Shown here: piece after piece, positions 10,847-21,904 of the stretch | How the letters are laid out: each line of letters begins with the position of its first letter | How positions within the stretch are numbered: position 1 is the first letter of the stretch | Made by a program: the position numbers and the translations under genes | Notes under the pieces: generated by a model | Databases searched by the model: none | What the model was told of the DNA's origin: nothing | What the model saw: the letters and a program-made list of their open reading frames with translations, nothing else | Assembly: GCA_026936335.1 (NCBI GenBank) | Contig: JAPMXV010000044.1 | Span: forward strand, 434,001 to 498,000 | DNA: 64,000 nt | DNA from: Mantamonas sphyraenae | Lineage: Eukaryota > CRuMs > Mantamonadidae | Direction of reading: 5' to 3'

Positions 10847-12163
10847 ATGAGTACCAGCCCGGAACCAACCGTCAAAGACGGCAACCTGCTGAAGCTGGGC
10901 GGCAAGAAGGGAAAGCGTATGTTCGGGGCGCGTGTCGAAGTGTTGCCTCTTTTGGCCATCCAAACTGACGGCATAGCCTTCACATATATTTCACAGTGTT
11001 CAGAAAGTGGCAGAAGCGATACTGCGTGGTGAAGGACGGCGAATTTTCATACTTTATCGATGTACGTTACCTTGCGTCGTTGGCGTGGGTGGTTCCTGTG
11101 TGTGATGCCGAAGCCGGCCTTGAAGAGGGCAATTCCACACACCGCTTGTGTCAGCCGCAGCACTTCTGGTCAAAGCTTCGTGCTCCATGCGAGCACAATC
11201 GGCCTTCTGCCACACTCCTTTAAACAGTTGCAGCAGAGACCAAGGGTCGCGTGCGCAAGCGTCGGTGTGGTCGCAACGAGGTGTGGCGAGCTACAAAAAG
11301 CTCGCGCACGTCCTTTACTTCCGCGAATCCGATTCCCGAGTGTTTGTGTGCACTGGATAAGGCTCGCCCTCCCGCCTGTACGGGGCGTTGTAGCCACCCT
11401 TGGACGCGTGCATCACCAGTATCATGTGTTGGACTGTGTGTCGGGTGACTTGTGGCTGCGTTATGTCTGTATGCAAAGCAGGGCGAGGCCAGACACGTGC
11501 CAGCCAACCGCGCGATCAAACGCGCTCAGCCGCCGTATCGGAGTGCTCGACATCGGCGTGCTGTGACCTCGCTTCGACCCCACAATGACATTCTGTGTCT
11601 GTGCATGGGATTTCTGCATGGTCGTATGCACGCATGTTCGCCCTGGCGCTTTGTCCTCTCCGCAACGGAACGCGTTGAGCCCTTTTTTTCGCTTCCCGCC
11701 AAGCGCTTGTACTTTCGCTGACAAAACCGCTTTCGCTTCACCACAGGAGGAGAGCTACGAAGCAGAGTCGCCGCAGGGTACCTTCAGCCTGAAGAGTGCT
11801 GTCGTCACGCAAGACCGACAAGCCAAACAGGACTACGCCTTTGAAATCACCTGCCCTGATCGGTACGTTGAATTCGGCTCCATTTTCACCGCCGTTGCAA
11901 CGCACCCGCCATGTTCCCTGCGCGCCTTTGTTTTGCCTGATCCATGCACCATCCGCGTTGCTACTCTACAATGCACCACGTCCTGCATTCTGCTGCCAGT
12001 ATGTACCTCTACCGTTTGCTTCGCATGTCTCCGCTGACACACCCCGCTCCCTCGCAGTGTGTGGACATTCGCAACAGATAACAACCTGCTGCTAGGCCTG
12101 TGGATCGCAGCCATCAAGGAGAACATTCAGTACGCCACGTTTGGCACTGTCGGTGGTGACTGA
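10847..12163 (+). CDS. Small protein consisting of one PH domain
   Basis: Likely phosphoinositide- or protein-binding membrane adaptor. Four exons: 10847-10916, 10997-11061, 11747-11862 and 12058-12163; they join in frame to give 118 residues, essentially a single pleckstrin-homology domain. Visible landmarks are the basic first strand (KLGGKKGK), strand 3 WQKRYCVVKDGEFSYF, the SPQGTFSLKS segment that corresponds to the common PKGxIPL motif, YAFEITCPDR, and the closing helix with invariant Trp (LLGLWIAAIKENI). Splicing exon 2 directly to 11747 gives continuous PH sequence, so intron 2 is 685 bp, far longer than any other intron here. The gene sits between the two copies of the Myb duplication. 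No other domain is present. Confidence 0.85.
11062..11746 (+). other. Unusually long intron of the PH-domain gene
   Basis: 685 bp between gtacgt and ttcaccacag. Open frames inside it do not resemble proteins and are not needed for a complete PH domain. It contains a perfect 7-bp hairpin at 11286-11305 (gcgagct, loop acaaaa, agctcgc). I could not match it to a known small RNA. Confidence 0.6.
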
Positions 12164-12538
12164 ACACCAAGATTTATTTCCCCCTCATGTACAGACACAC
12201 CGGATCGGACAGACATTTTTCGAGTCACGATTGTCTAACCGTCCCTTACAACATCATACCTGCTTATCGCTACCGGTGCATACTAGTGAATGCACCTCCA
12301 ATTCCCATTCCAACCATTCGTTTGAGTGTTTTGATTTGCACAGGGTGTCAACTTGTGTGTCCATTGTGATTTGCATGGGTGCTTGTCGCCGCCCACCATC
12401 ATCTCTTCCTCTTTCTCCATCCTCGTCCTTCCTCCTGCACACCCTCTTTCACCCACAGACACAGCCACCTCCGATTTCAGCTTCGCCGCTCAGCCACTCA
12501 GCCGCTCAGCCGCTCAGCCACATGCTTCGTCTCCATCC
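12164..12538. other. Spacer between PH gene and Myb copy 2
   Basis: 375 bp between two convergent stops. The first 179 bp are unique; from 12343 onward it is the duplicated, pyrimidine-rich 3' flank of the Myb gene with the 8-bp minisatellite. No gene seen. Confidence 0.7.
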
Positions 12539-15048
12539 TCACATCTCCTCACACTTTTCCTCCACCCGCTGTCGCTTGCCCAGCGCGCGCAACGCCTCAG
12601 CTGCAAACGCATCCTCCTCCTCATCAGGCGTCGACGGCCGACTAGAGTCGCTGCTGCTCGAATGCGTGCTTGCGCCACTCCACCCGCTCATCGTGCTCGC
12701 CTTGCGCTTGCTTCCGCTCTGCATCACATCCTGGATCGACGGCAACAGGTGCTTCATCTCACTGGATTGCTGCATCTGGCCCGCCTGCTGCTGCACCTGC
12801 TGGCCCTGCTGCTGGTACAGCTGCTCCAGCGCCATGCGCTGTGCCTGTGCCTGTGCCTGCTGTTCAGCCAGCTGCTGCTGTTGCTGCTGTTGATGTGCAT
12901 CCTCCACTCGCATCTCCCAGCCACGCAGCTCTCCCAGCAGCTGGTGTTGCCATCCTCCAGGCTGCCCCTGCTGCTGTTGTTGAGACTCCTGCTGCATCGC
13001 TTGCATCTGCTGTGCCAGACGCAGTTTCGCCATCTCCATCTGCATCTGCATTTGCATTTGCATGCGCAGTTGCAGTTGCAGCTTCATCTGTAGCTGCTGC
13101 ATGTGCGTCTCGATCCCGTTTCCTCCACCACTTCCGTATCCTCCCAGCAGCCCTTCCATCCCTCCCAGTCCACCCATCCCAGCCACGTTGCTCATCCCTT
13201 CCACTTCCATCCTTCGTCCATGCTCTCCCATCGCAGATCCACCCTCGTCGCCATCCTCCACATCCTTTCCACCCCTCACCGACTTGCTGCCGCCGCTGCG
13301 ACGTCGTCCACCCTTGCGCATAGACTTGCCCATCGTGTGGTGCGTCAGGGGCAGCACAAAGTTCCCAGCTTCGTCCAGCAGGTCGCCGTGGCACAGACAT
13401 CCGCTCAGCATCTCCAACACTCGCGTAAACACCACGTAGTTCTGCTCGTTGCGATGTTCGTAGTGCCAGTTCTCGTCCTCCTCCACAAAGTTGCTCTCTG
13501 CCACTGCGTCTCGTGCCTCGCGAAAGTCCAATCGTCCTTCGCTACGGTACAGCCGTCCTGCAATCACCTTGAACAGCTTTGCGTTCCAACGTCGGCGCAC
13601 AGCACACGGCGGTCGTCCTTGGATCATCGACGAGATCTCCGCCCAGTGGTTTCCATGCTCACGCCACGCCTTGAACAACTGCACGTCCTCCTCTTCCGTC
13701 CACGGGCCGTGCTTGATGCTCGTGTCCAGTGCGTTCATCCAGTGCGTACGCACCTGAGACGTCGTGCGGTTCGGAAACAACGATGCAATCTGTCCAAAGT
13801 TGCCATTGAACTCTTCCACCGCCTCTCGCAGACGCTCGTTCTCCTCCTCCGACCACGGCGTACGCGAAAAGTAACGCCGTTGAGTCTTCACACCGTTCGC
13901 AGACCCCAGTGCAGACGTATATCGCTGCCGCACCTGTGCACACACAGTGTCCCAAACACCACGCCGTCCCACGACCCAGTTCCGACATCCGCCCATGCCC
14001 AGTGTACGCCCAATGTGTCCCGTTCGTCGCAAGCCACGTGTCAGCTACCCAAAAATGGCATGGAACCATCCACAACCTTCCCGTTTCGCACCCCTTTCCT
14101 TCCACGTCGACCACGTGCTACATGCATCACCCTCCTCCTTACCTGCTTCTCTGTCCGACCTGGCAGTCGCTTCGAGATCAGTGCCCACTGGTCACCCAAC
14201 TCATCGTATGCCTCGCGCAACACACGATCTTCCTCATCGCTCCACAATTCCTTCTTAATGTCCGGGTTCAGCGTGAACATGAACCGCTGCCGCACCTGCT
14301 CTCCCCGTCCTCCCTGTCAGTCCCTTGGTACCTGTGTACCTCTGCATCCTTTCTCCCACCCCCCCTCCGTCGTCCCATCACTTCCAAAAGCTCCAGTGCG
14401 AGGTTTCCGACACCAACCCCCTTTTTGTTCCCTCCTCTTTTTTCGTGCACTCACCTGCAGATATGTGCGTCCGGGCAGCATCTTGGCAATCTTGCTCCAC
14501 GCGTTCCCGTGCTTTCCGTGCTCTTTCAGCAGGATGGCATCCTGCAGTGTGTGTGATGTGTCAGTACACGCGAAGCCGAAGCCTGCGTCGTCTGCAACTT
14601 TTCCTGCAGACACGCCACACTTCCTTTTTTTGGTCCGAAACCACACGCAAACCTCTCCTTGCCCCCACGCGATCTCCACCTGCTTCACAATCCCCAAACA
14701 CCCCCGCAAAACACGCCTCCACACAACATACTTCTTCTGCAGTCCATGCGCCTGACTTGATCTTCGGGTCCAGCGTATAGCGCCAGTGCTTTCGGATCGT
14801 CGACAAGCTTCGGTTCGGAAGAAGCTCCGCTGCTCGTTCAAAGTCAGGCTCGTCATCATGCGACAGGGTCTCTCGCAGGATGCGATCCTCTTCGGCTGTC
14901 CATACTTGGATCTTTCGTTGCTTGCCGCTCATGACTTGGTGTTTGCTTTCGACTATATGTCGGGTAATTGCGCAGTTATAAACGCTCTGGGAGCGATGGC
15001 GGGAGCGAGCGGGCGACGCTTGTTCTGAGCGAGATCGATGCCTACGGG
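12343..15048. repeat. Segmental duplication, copy 2 (partner at 7549-10262)
   Basis: 2706 bp, same orientation as copy 1. The differences noted are two substitutions near 12394-12407, one at about 12614, one at about 12767, one at 15040, and one missing 8-bp minisatellite unit. The two that fall in the Myb coding sequence are synonymous (GAA/GAG and CAG/CAA). The right edge lies about 150 bp upstream of the LCAT-like start codon. Confidence 0.95.
12539..14932 (-). CDS. Five-repeat Myb/SANT DNA-binding protein, copy 2
   Basis: Same gene structure as the copy at 7753-10146, shifted by 4786 bp: exons 14932-14732, 14541-14455, 14295-14143 and 13933-12539, giving a 611-residue product identical in sequence. 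All splice sites, the start codon and the putative TATA element are intact, so nothing in the sequence marks this copy as a pseudogene. Because the coding differences are silent, the two genes would make the same protein; if both are active, the effect is on dosage. In this copy an open frame continues upstream of 14932, but the family-like sequence starts at MSGKQRKIQVW. Confidence 0.88.
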
Positions 15049-15197
15049 GGATGGTGAGCGCACTTCGACAATGGGATGCACGTGCACGTGTCGCAGAAGA
15101 CCGTTGATGGGACCGGTCAAGGCTTGCGCCCACATCCCCAGCCATACTGCATCGCGTTCATCCTCCCGACCGAATTGCCCCCTTTCGACTCGTCCAA

Positions 15198-17579
15198 ATG
15201 AGCGTCAGCAAGCGTAGGTCGTTGCAGCTCACAATGGTGAAGCCGCAAGGGCTCGCTGTGCTTGGTGCGCTGTTGATGGTCGCGTGCTTGGTTGCCCAAG
15301 GGAGTGCTGCGGCTGAGGATGTCCCCGGAAGTGGCCTGGACGAAGAGATTCCAGGTGTTACTGCACCCACGCGTCCTCTGCTGCTGATTCCTGGTGTGGG
15401 TGGCTCAGTTCTAAAGGCACGCAAGCGAGGGAGCAACACGGTGAACGACGCGTCGGATGTCCTCATCTGGGTGCGTATGGTGTCAGCAGACACCACCTTC
15501 CGCGAGTATATGTGGGCACGCTTCAACGACACCAGTGGAGAGGTGCAGTCTCTCAATCCGGATTGGGAGGTGTACGCGCCGGACCACGACCATGGTTTGC
15601 CAAGTGTCGAGCTGCTCACCCCGGACATGTTTGTTGGCTCTGCCTACTACTTCCACCACATCATCGACAAGCTCAAGGCCCTGGGCTACGAGCCTGGCAC
15701 AACCCTCTTTGGCTTCCCGTACGACTGGCGCCAGAGCGTCCGTTCACCCACGGTGCTTCGGGCGTTGCTCAAGCGCATTACAGGCATGTACGAGCTGGCA
15801 AACAAGGCGCGCAAGTCCACGCGCACGCAACCCATCCGTGTCGACGTAATGACCCATTCCATGGGCTGCTTGGTCATGAAAGGTAAGCCGTTTTCGCCAT
15901 GCGCCATTTCCGCGCCGCGCAACCCCAACAGTGCACGCAACTCACACCTGTAACACGCGCGTGCCCATGCAGCTCTGTTTGCGTACTATCCGCGCGAGAC
16001 GGGCAAGATGATCGACAAGTGGATCTGTATGGCCGGCCCATTCCACGGGTCGGGCAAGGCCGTGGTGGCGATGATCGAGGGGTACAATTTCGGCAACCCT
16101 TTTGTGAGCAAGTACTCTGTGCGACAGATGGCCATGGAGGATGCATCTGTGTATGAGCTTCTGCCTTCGCCGTTGTTCAACTGGGCGCAGCCGCCCGTGG
16201 TGACGCTGTTGCGGAACAATGTCTACTCGAGCCAGTCGGTCAAGAGCCCCGGCTTCTCGGACCTGCTTACCAAGATGAATGAGGGCAACCACGTGGAGTA
16301 CCATGGCGAACAGGTGCGCATGGAGTTCAATCCGCGCTTGTTGGCGCATGCACACCAGACCATGGATGTGCTGAGCAACGTCGAGCTGCCAGACTCGGTC
16401 CGCTTCTACAACCTGTACGGCGTGGGACGGCCCACGCCGCTTAACCTCACGTACGATCAACAGTCCATCCAAAACGAGAAGGATTTGACAAAGGAGGAGG
16501 CAAGCGTGGGCACGTACGACATGGTGGACGGTGACGAAACGGTCCCGGTGGAGAGCGCACGAGAGGACGGCATGCACGCTGTGGAGCGTGTGGCGGTGCA
16601 GGATTCGCACAGTGGACTGTTGACAAACGCAGAGACGTGGAGTACGTTGCGTCGATGGCTGGGAATGCAGTGCTCGTGGGGCGGGGAGTGGAAGTCTACC
16701 ACGGGGCACGGGAAGTACCAGCTGTGGCAGCAGGGACGGCACGTTCGCTCACTGGTCGTCCGAGTCCCAGAGGAGGAGTATGGCACCGGGGACAAGGACC
16801 ATGTGACCCTGATGACTTTGCAGCATGTGCTGGACGGATGGATTGATGGCAACACGTTGCAGGGCCGCGTCAACACGACACGTGGTGTGGCGAGGTTCCA
16901 CATGGTCATCGACGACACATGTCGCCATATGACCGGCAGGCTGTACTTTGAATTTGCCACAAGTCCGCCCTTTTGGGAGTTGGACGCTGAGCGGGTGCCC
17001 GGTCACGCCTGCCACCAGAGGGAAATCCAGCGCTGCAAGGTCAAGGGCGGTGTTGGATTCAAGCGGTGTACATATGGTCACTGGTCGGGAGCTTCGTGCG
17101 AGGTCACCTCGTGTAACCCAGGCTACTCCTTCCACAGCAGACACGGCCACTGCGTGCGTTGCCCAGCGGGAACCACAAAGAGGCAGCCCGGGCTTCACAA
17201 ATGCGTGCGTGAGGTGCAAGAGCCGTCGTTGAGTGACGAGCTGTGGTCTTCGCTGGGTTGGGGCAGTTCGGGTGGAGACGAGGAGGGCGACGGCGACGGC
17301 TGTGTGCGTGGTTGGTCTTCCGGCTCCATCTTTGCCGCAGGTATGCTCACGTCGTCGCTGTGTTTTGTATTGTACGCATACTGGCGCAGGGGTGCCCTGA
17401 TGCCGTCGGCTGGCCAGTGGCTCATGTCCCCAGAATTGTCTGGTCGCAGCGGCACTCCGCTGAGCCGTCCTGTTCGTGGAATGTCAACAGACGCGCTCCA
17501 GTCACCCCGACGTAGTGTATCCCAGACCCGCGTGGGTCAAATGCTCGGCAAAGTGGACAAACTGGACAAAGTGGTGTGA
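15198..17579 (+). CDS. LCAT/PDAT-like acyltransferase or phospholipase with Cys-rich module and C-terminal membrane anchor
   Basis: Alpha/beta-hydrolase of the lecithin:cholesterol acyltransferase family, which moves or hydrolyses phospholipid acyl chains. Two exons, 15198-15882 and 15973-17579, phase 1, 763 residues. A signal peptide follows the start (LAVLGALLMVACLVAQGSAA); a second in-frame ATG at 15234 is an equally good start. Family landmarks: LLLIPGVGGSVLKA, FPYDWRQS, nucleophile elbow THSMGC with Ser at about residue 221 (nt 15858-15860), Asp in VDGDETVP (about residues 414-416), and His in DSHSGLL. After the catalytic domain comes a Cys-rich, EGF/sushi-like stretch (about 600-675, CNPGYSFHSRHGHCVRCPAG), then one hydrophobic segment (SIFAAGMLTSSLCFVLYAYW) followed by a basic tail. 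This suggests a type I membrane enzyme facing the lumen or outside. Plant LCAT-like phospholipases are the nearest family I can name; substrate unknown. Confidence 0.85.
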
Positions 17580-17655
17580 GGGAAGAAGAAACGCGGGAGC
17601 CGCGCTCCCGCAAGCAAAACAAAGCCCGCTTCCCCGTTCTCTGTGTGCTTCTCCG

Positions 17656-20600
17656 ATGGAATTGTCGAAGCTGTACCATCTAAAGCTGCCGCAGCCGCCA
17701 CGGAAGCTGACGCAGGCGTCGCAGGCAGAGCGGATTGCGCAGGGGAAACTGAGCAACAAGACCGAGGAACGGGTGCACATCACAAGTGTGCAGTACATGC
17801 ATCGAGAGCGATTCCTATTGGTGGGCACGTCAGCGGGCAAAGTACAAGCGTGGCGTGTGCGTCACTTCAGCGCACGCGAGCGCAAATCTCTGTGGGAGGT
17901 GTCCAACAATTCGGCCGCCACGGCCATCCACTACTTTGCACACTTTAAACTGCTCGCAGTCGGCTATCTGGATGGCACAATCAAGTGTAGGTGACATGTG
18001 TTGCGTGTGAGAGATCAGTGAGACGGGCCAGGGCCGAGTTGAGAGAACGACCGTTGCGTGTTCGAAGGCGAGCCGGCGCGCATGCCGCGCAGTGGCATGG
18101 TGGATGAAGATGGGCCCGTGGAGGCCACATGGATGCGCACGGTTGGGTAGGAGATGCGGTTGCGTGGTTGCGTGGTTTGTGGACGTGGTGTTGACACACG
18201 GGGGCTGGGTGTGATCAACGGCAGTGTGGACGGCGATCCACGACCAAGAGCGTGAGAAACACTGTGTACAAACATTGTATGGCCACCAGGGAGCGATCAC
18301 AGACCTCTGCTCTGCAGACAACATGCTGTTCAGCGCAAGTACAAACGGGGAGCTGAACGTGTGGGGAGAAGTGGAGGAGCACAGCTTCCTTCGCTTTCCG
18401 CACTTTCGCATTCTGCAGAGGCTAAGACCGTTCGACTCGCGCAAGCGAGAGCAGCGGTGGGTTTCCTGCTGTGCCTTCTTCAACAAGCCCCACTATGGGG
18501 AGATCGGCTCGCTGTACGCCGCAGACACGTTTGGCCACTACGTCAAATTTCAGGCCAAGACACTGGATGACAACATCGCCAAGGTGCAGGTGTACGAGGA
18601 GGTGCTGAACCAAGAGATGCACTACCTCCACCTCGGTTCGTTGGACGAAATGAGCACCAAGGTGAGCGGACTGGGATCGAGCTCGTCGTCGTCGTCGTCA
18701 TCGTCGTCAATAGACCAACCCTCCTGGAAACGCACCCAAGAGCTGATGAAGGAGATGCGCAAGCCGTCGATTCTTCGCCTGGAGTCTGGGGATGAAGAGC
18801 TGCTGATGGCGTCGGTGGATGACGAAGAGGAGGCTGGTCTGTTTGAGCTGGTGATGAACATTGCGACGCCGCAAAATACGGAGGTGCGGCAGATGCAGCA
18901 GCAGGCGATTGCAGCACACAAGCAACGCAAACAACGCACGGGCTTTGTACTAGACCATCGGCGCAGGCTACACCAACAGGGGATCACGGGCCTGCTGGTC
19001 GTTCCATCGGAAAACTTTGTGATCACCATCAGTGCAGGTGGAGAGATGACGGTGTTCAACACCGAGGCCGGGCGGGTGTTTAATCGCTTGGACAACCCGG
19101 AGTACTGCGCATATACAGCGGTGGACTTCAATGGGCGGACAAAGGAGGTTGTGCTGGGGGACGCACATGGCTTTGTGACCGTGTACAATGTGTTCAACTC
19201 GCAGACGCTGTTCCACGGCAAGGTTGGGTTGGGACCACTGGTACACGTAAGCATTCTGCCAGCGCGTGATGAGATTCTGTGTGTGGGGAAGCACTCCATG
19301 TCTTTCCTGGAGACGCAAAGGTACAGTGCCAACATCTGCTACCATGGACACAAGGAGGCGGTATCGCACCTTCTGATGGTGGTCGTGGAAGAAGACGAGA
19401 TGGACAACCGGATGATCAGTGCGAGTCCGGACAGGCACATGCACGTGTGGGATCCGTACGACATGAGCAAAGTGCACACGTTGCGCGAACCGGAATCGGA
19501 GGTGACGAGCATGATCTACGTGACTACCGCGCTGGGCTACTCGTACATAGTGACGGGCCACGAAAATAGCATGGTGCGTTTGTGGAACCCGAACGGAGAA
19601 CGGACGGTGGATCTGGAGGTGCACACCAACACGGTGACGGCGCTGGTGACGGGAACGATCGGAGGACGAACGTACCTGTTTACGGGAGGGTTTGACGGCG
19701 TCATCGCAGTGTGGGACATCACAAGCATCCACACGCGCGAACACCTGCTGGTGGTGTCATTTCCAGCTCACGACAAGGAGATCCAGTGCATGTGCTTCGA
19801 CGAGCGGGACAAGCTGCTCATCAGCGCAGGATCGGATCAAGAACTGCGGCAGTGGCACATGCCAAAACCGAGGCTGGTGAAAGAAGTGCAGGATTGCCAC
19901 GACGACACGATCACGTGCATGCGCATGGACGGCAATTACCTAATCACGGGAAGCGAGGACATGACGCTGCGCGTGTGGAACGTCCCCGAACTCACACTGT
20001 ACAGTTTCCAAGAAGGGATCAAGTGCCATGAGGCAGGCGTGTCGGATATGTATGTGCTGAAGGACCGGGGAGTGGTGTGCTCGTCATCCGCAGACGGGAC
20101 GGTCAAGTTTGTGGACATTGTCAACGAACGGGTCATCGGCGTGCTGGACAGCGTCCACAAGCTACGCTGCCTGACCGTGAAGGAAAATGAGCGCAAGGTG
20201 ATGGCAGGCACGACCGAAGGCGACTTGCTGGAGTTTGAATATCCAGCGGCGATCGAGCAAAAGTTTCCGCTGGCAGCAGGGAAGGAGGTGCCACAACTGT
20301 TGAGCAGGGTGGTAAGTGCAGCACCAACGGGTCGTCAGCATGCGAAAGGGGCCAAAGCGCACTACTTTTTCGCAGCCGAGTTGTTTGTGGAGCAGGACGA
20401 ACGGTTCAAGGACCGCGAGGAAGCCGAGGCAGACGAAAGCGCGGGGCTTGCGTTTCATGATGCCATGGACGATGCAGATGAGATTGGAAACGATGTGAAG
20501 GAGTGGAACAAGGTGGTGGACAGGCTGAAGCGACGCACGTACTCGTTTCAACAGGCAGAGACGGACGACGTCGACGGTGACGAAGGCGATGAGGAGGATG

Positions 20601-21904
20601 AGGAAGATGAGAACGAGAACGGAGAGGAAGAGGATGGGAGCGTGGCCAACGTGGAGTTTGGCGAGGAGCAGGAGGAGCGGAGTATGGATGGGGATGACGT
20701 GTGGAGCGTTGGGTCGGACAGCTCTGCAGACGAAACAACTCCAGACGACAGCATGGAGGGAGCAAGTGCAACGCACATGACATACGACAATCTCGATCTG
20801 GATGGACCGTTGCATGGGGACAGTCGATCATCGACAGGGAAGAGGCGTGCGAGCCGAAGGATGAGCGGCAGAGCGGAGAAGGGCAGTTCGAAGCTGTCGC
20901 GAAGGTCCACGTTGGCGTCGATCACAGATGATGATCGATCGCTGTTGCAATTGATGGAGGTGCTGAACGAAGAGGCAGAAAGCAAGGGTGAACGAGGTCT
21001 GGATAGGGAGGACGTCGAGGCAGTGCTGGGGCGGCTTAAACGTGGACACAGGGGCGAAATGGATCGCAGAAAGAGCATGTACGCTCGGAAGGGGTCTTCC
21101 AGAAGCAGTCTGGCCGTGGTGTCAGAGGCGGGCACGCGACGAAACAGCACGATGAGCATGGGCGGCACGGTGAGGTTGCCTCCGCTGGAGGACAACGACG
21201 GGGTAGACGAGCTAAGAATGACTCGGACGCTGGCGTTGTCAAGCAGAAGCGGTAGCAAGCACATGTCGAAACACCAGAATGGCAAAGGCAAGAGCAAGAG
21301 CAACAAGAAGAAAGCGGGCGTTCTGAAGCGGCCAGCCAAGCCCGCAGCGGCAAGAGCTCGTCCCAAGACTCCAATCCGGTCGTTGTACTCGAACCTGCAA
21401 TCACAGCTGTTCTGGGGAGACGTGGACACAGACTTTCGGGTGCACGACGATGAACTGCAGCCGGAAAACTTGAAGAGCGTGCAGATGTCGATGGAGATGG
21501 CTGGGATGCAGCGGCGTCCCAAGGAGAACGAGTACACACAGCAACTGAGAAAGATGCGAACAGACAAACAGGGATGGGTGCAACGGCGGCAACGTTGGGG
21601 CGCATACAACGGGTTGGATGTTGCGTCGCAGGACGATCTGGAGCAACATGAGCAGATGCTGGAGCGGCAACGACAACACAAAGAACGGCTATTGGTGCAG
21701 CAGCAACGGTTCGAGGTTGGACGACTGGACGGAACGAATTCGTTGGCGCAACTGCGGAATCAATTTGCTCAACGGATGCATTCTCAGGGGTCGCTGCAGT
21801 CGCTGCAGTCGCCACGTGCATCATCGCCACGCACTGCATCACCAAACGTTGCGTCGCCACGACTGTCACGACGAGGAGGACGAGGAAGAGCTCGAGGAAG
21901 ATGA
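17656..21904 (+). CDS. Large WD40-repeat protein, probably axonemal (WDR49/WDR64/CFAP337-like)
   Basis: Scaffold-type protein. Two exons, 17656-17986 and 18225-21904, phase 1, 1336 residues. Splicing restores the WD motif DGTIKLWTAIHDQ. WD repeats run from about residue 30 to 690, enough for two propellers, with repeat ends such as GELNVWG, MVRLWNP, VIAVWDI, ELRQWHM and LRVWNVP. A Ser run of about 12 interrupts the first propeller near nt 18678-18708. From about residue 760 onward the chain is acidic, then basic and Ser/Arg-rich, with a few coiled-coil stretches, and ends in [16 protein letters not shown]. The long double-propeller layout resembles WDR49/WDR64 of cilia; that orthology is inference. 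Its stop codon lies inside the antisense WRAP73 coding region: 39 bp of coding sequence overlap tail to tail. Confidence 0.82.

Noticed and set aside
11148-11574. Open frames inside the PH-gene intron as a missing exon
   Set aside because: Exon 2 joined directly to 11747 already yields a complete PH domain in frame; none of the intron frames looks like PH sequence.
7549-15048. Transposon as the cause of the 2.7-kb repeat
   Set aside because: No terminal repeats, target-site duplication, transposase or reverse transcriptase are visible; the only coding content is the Myb gene with introns.
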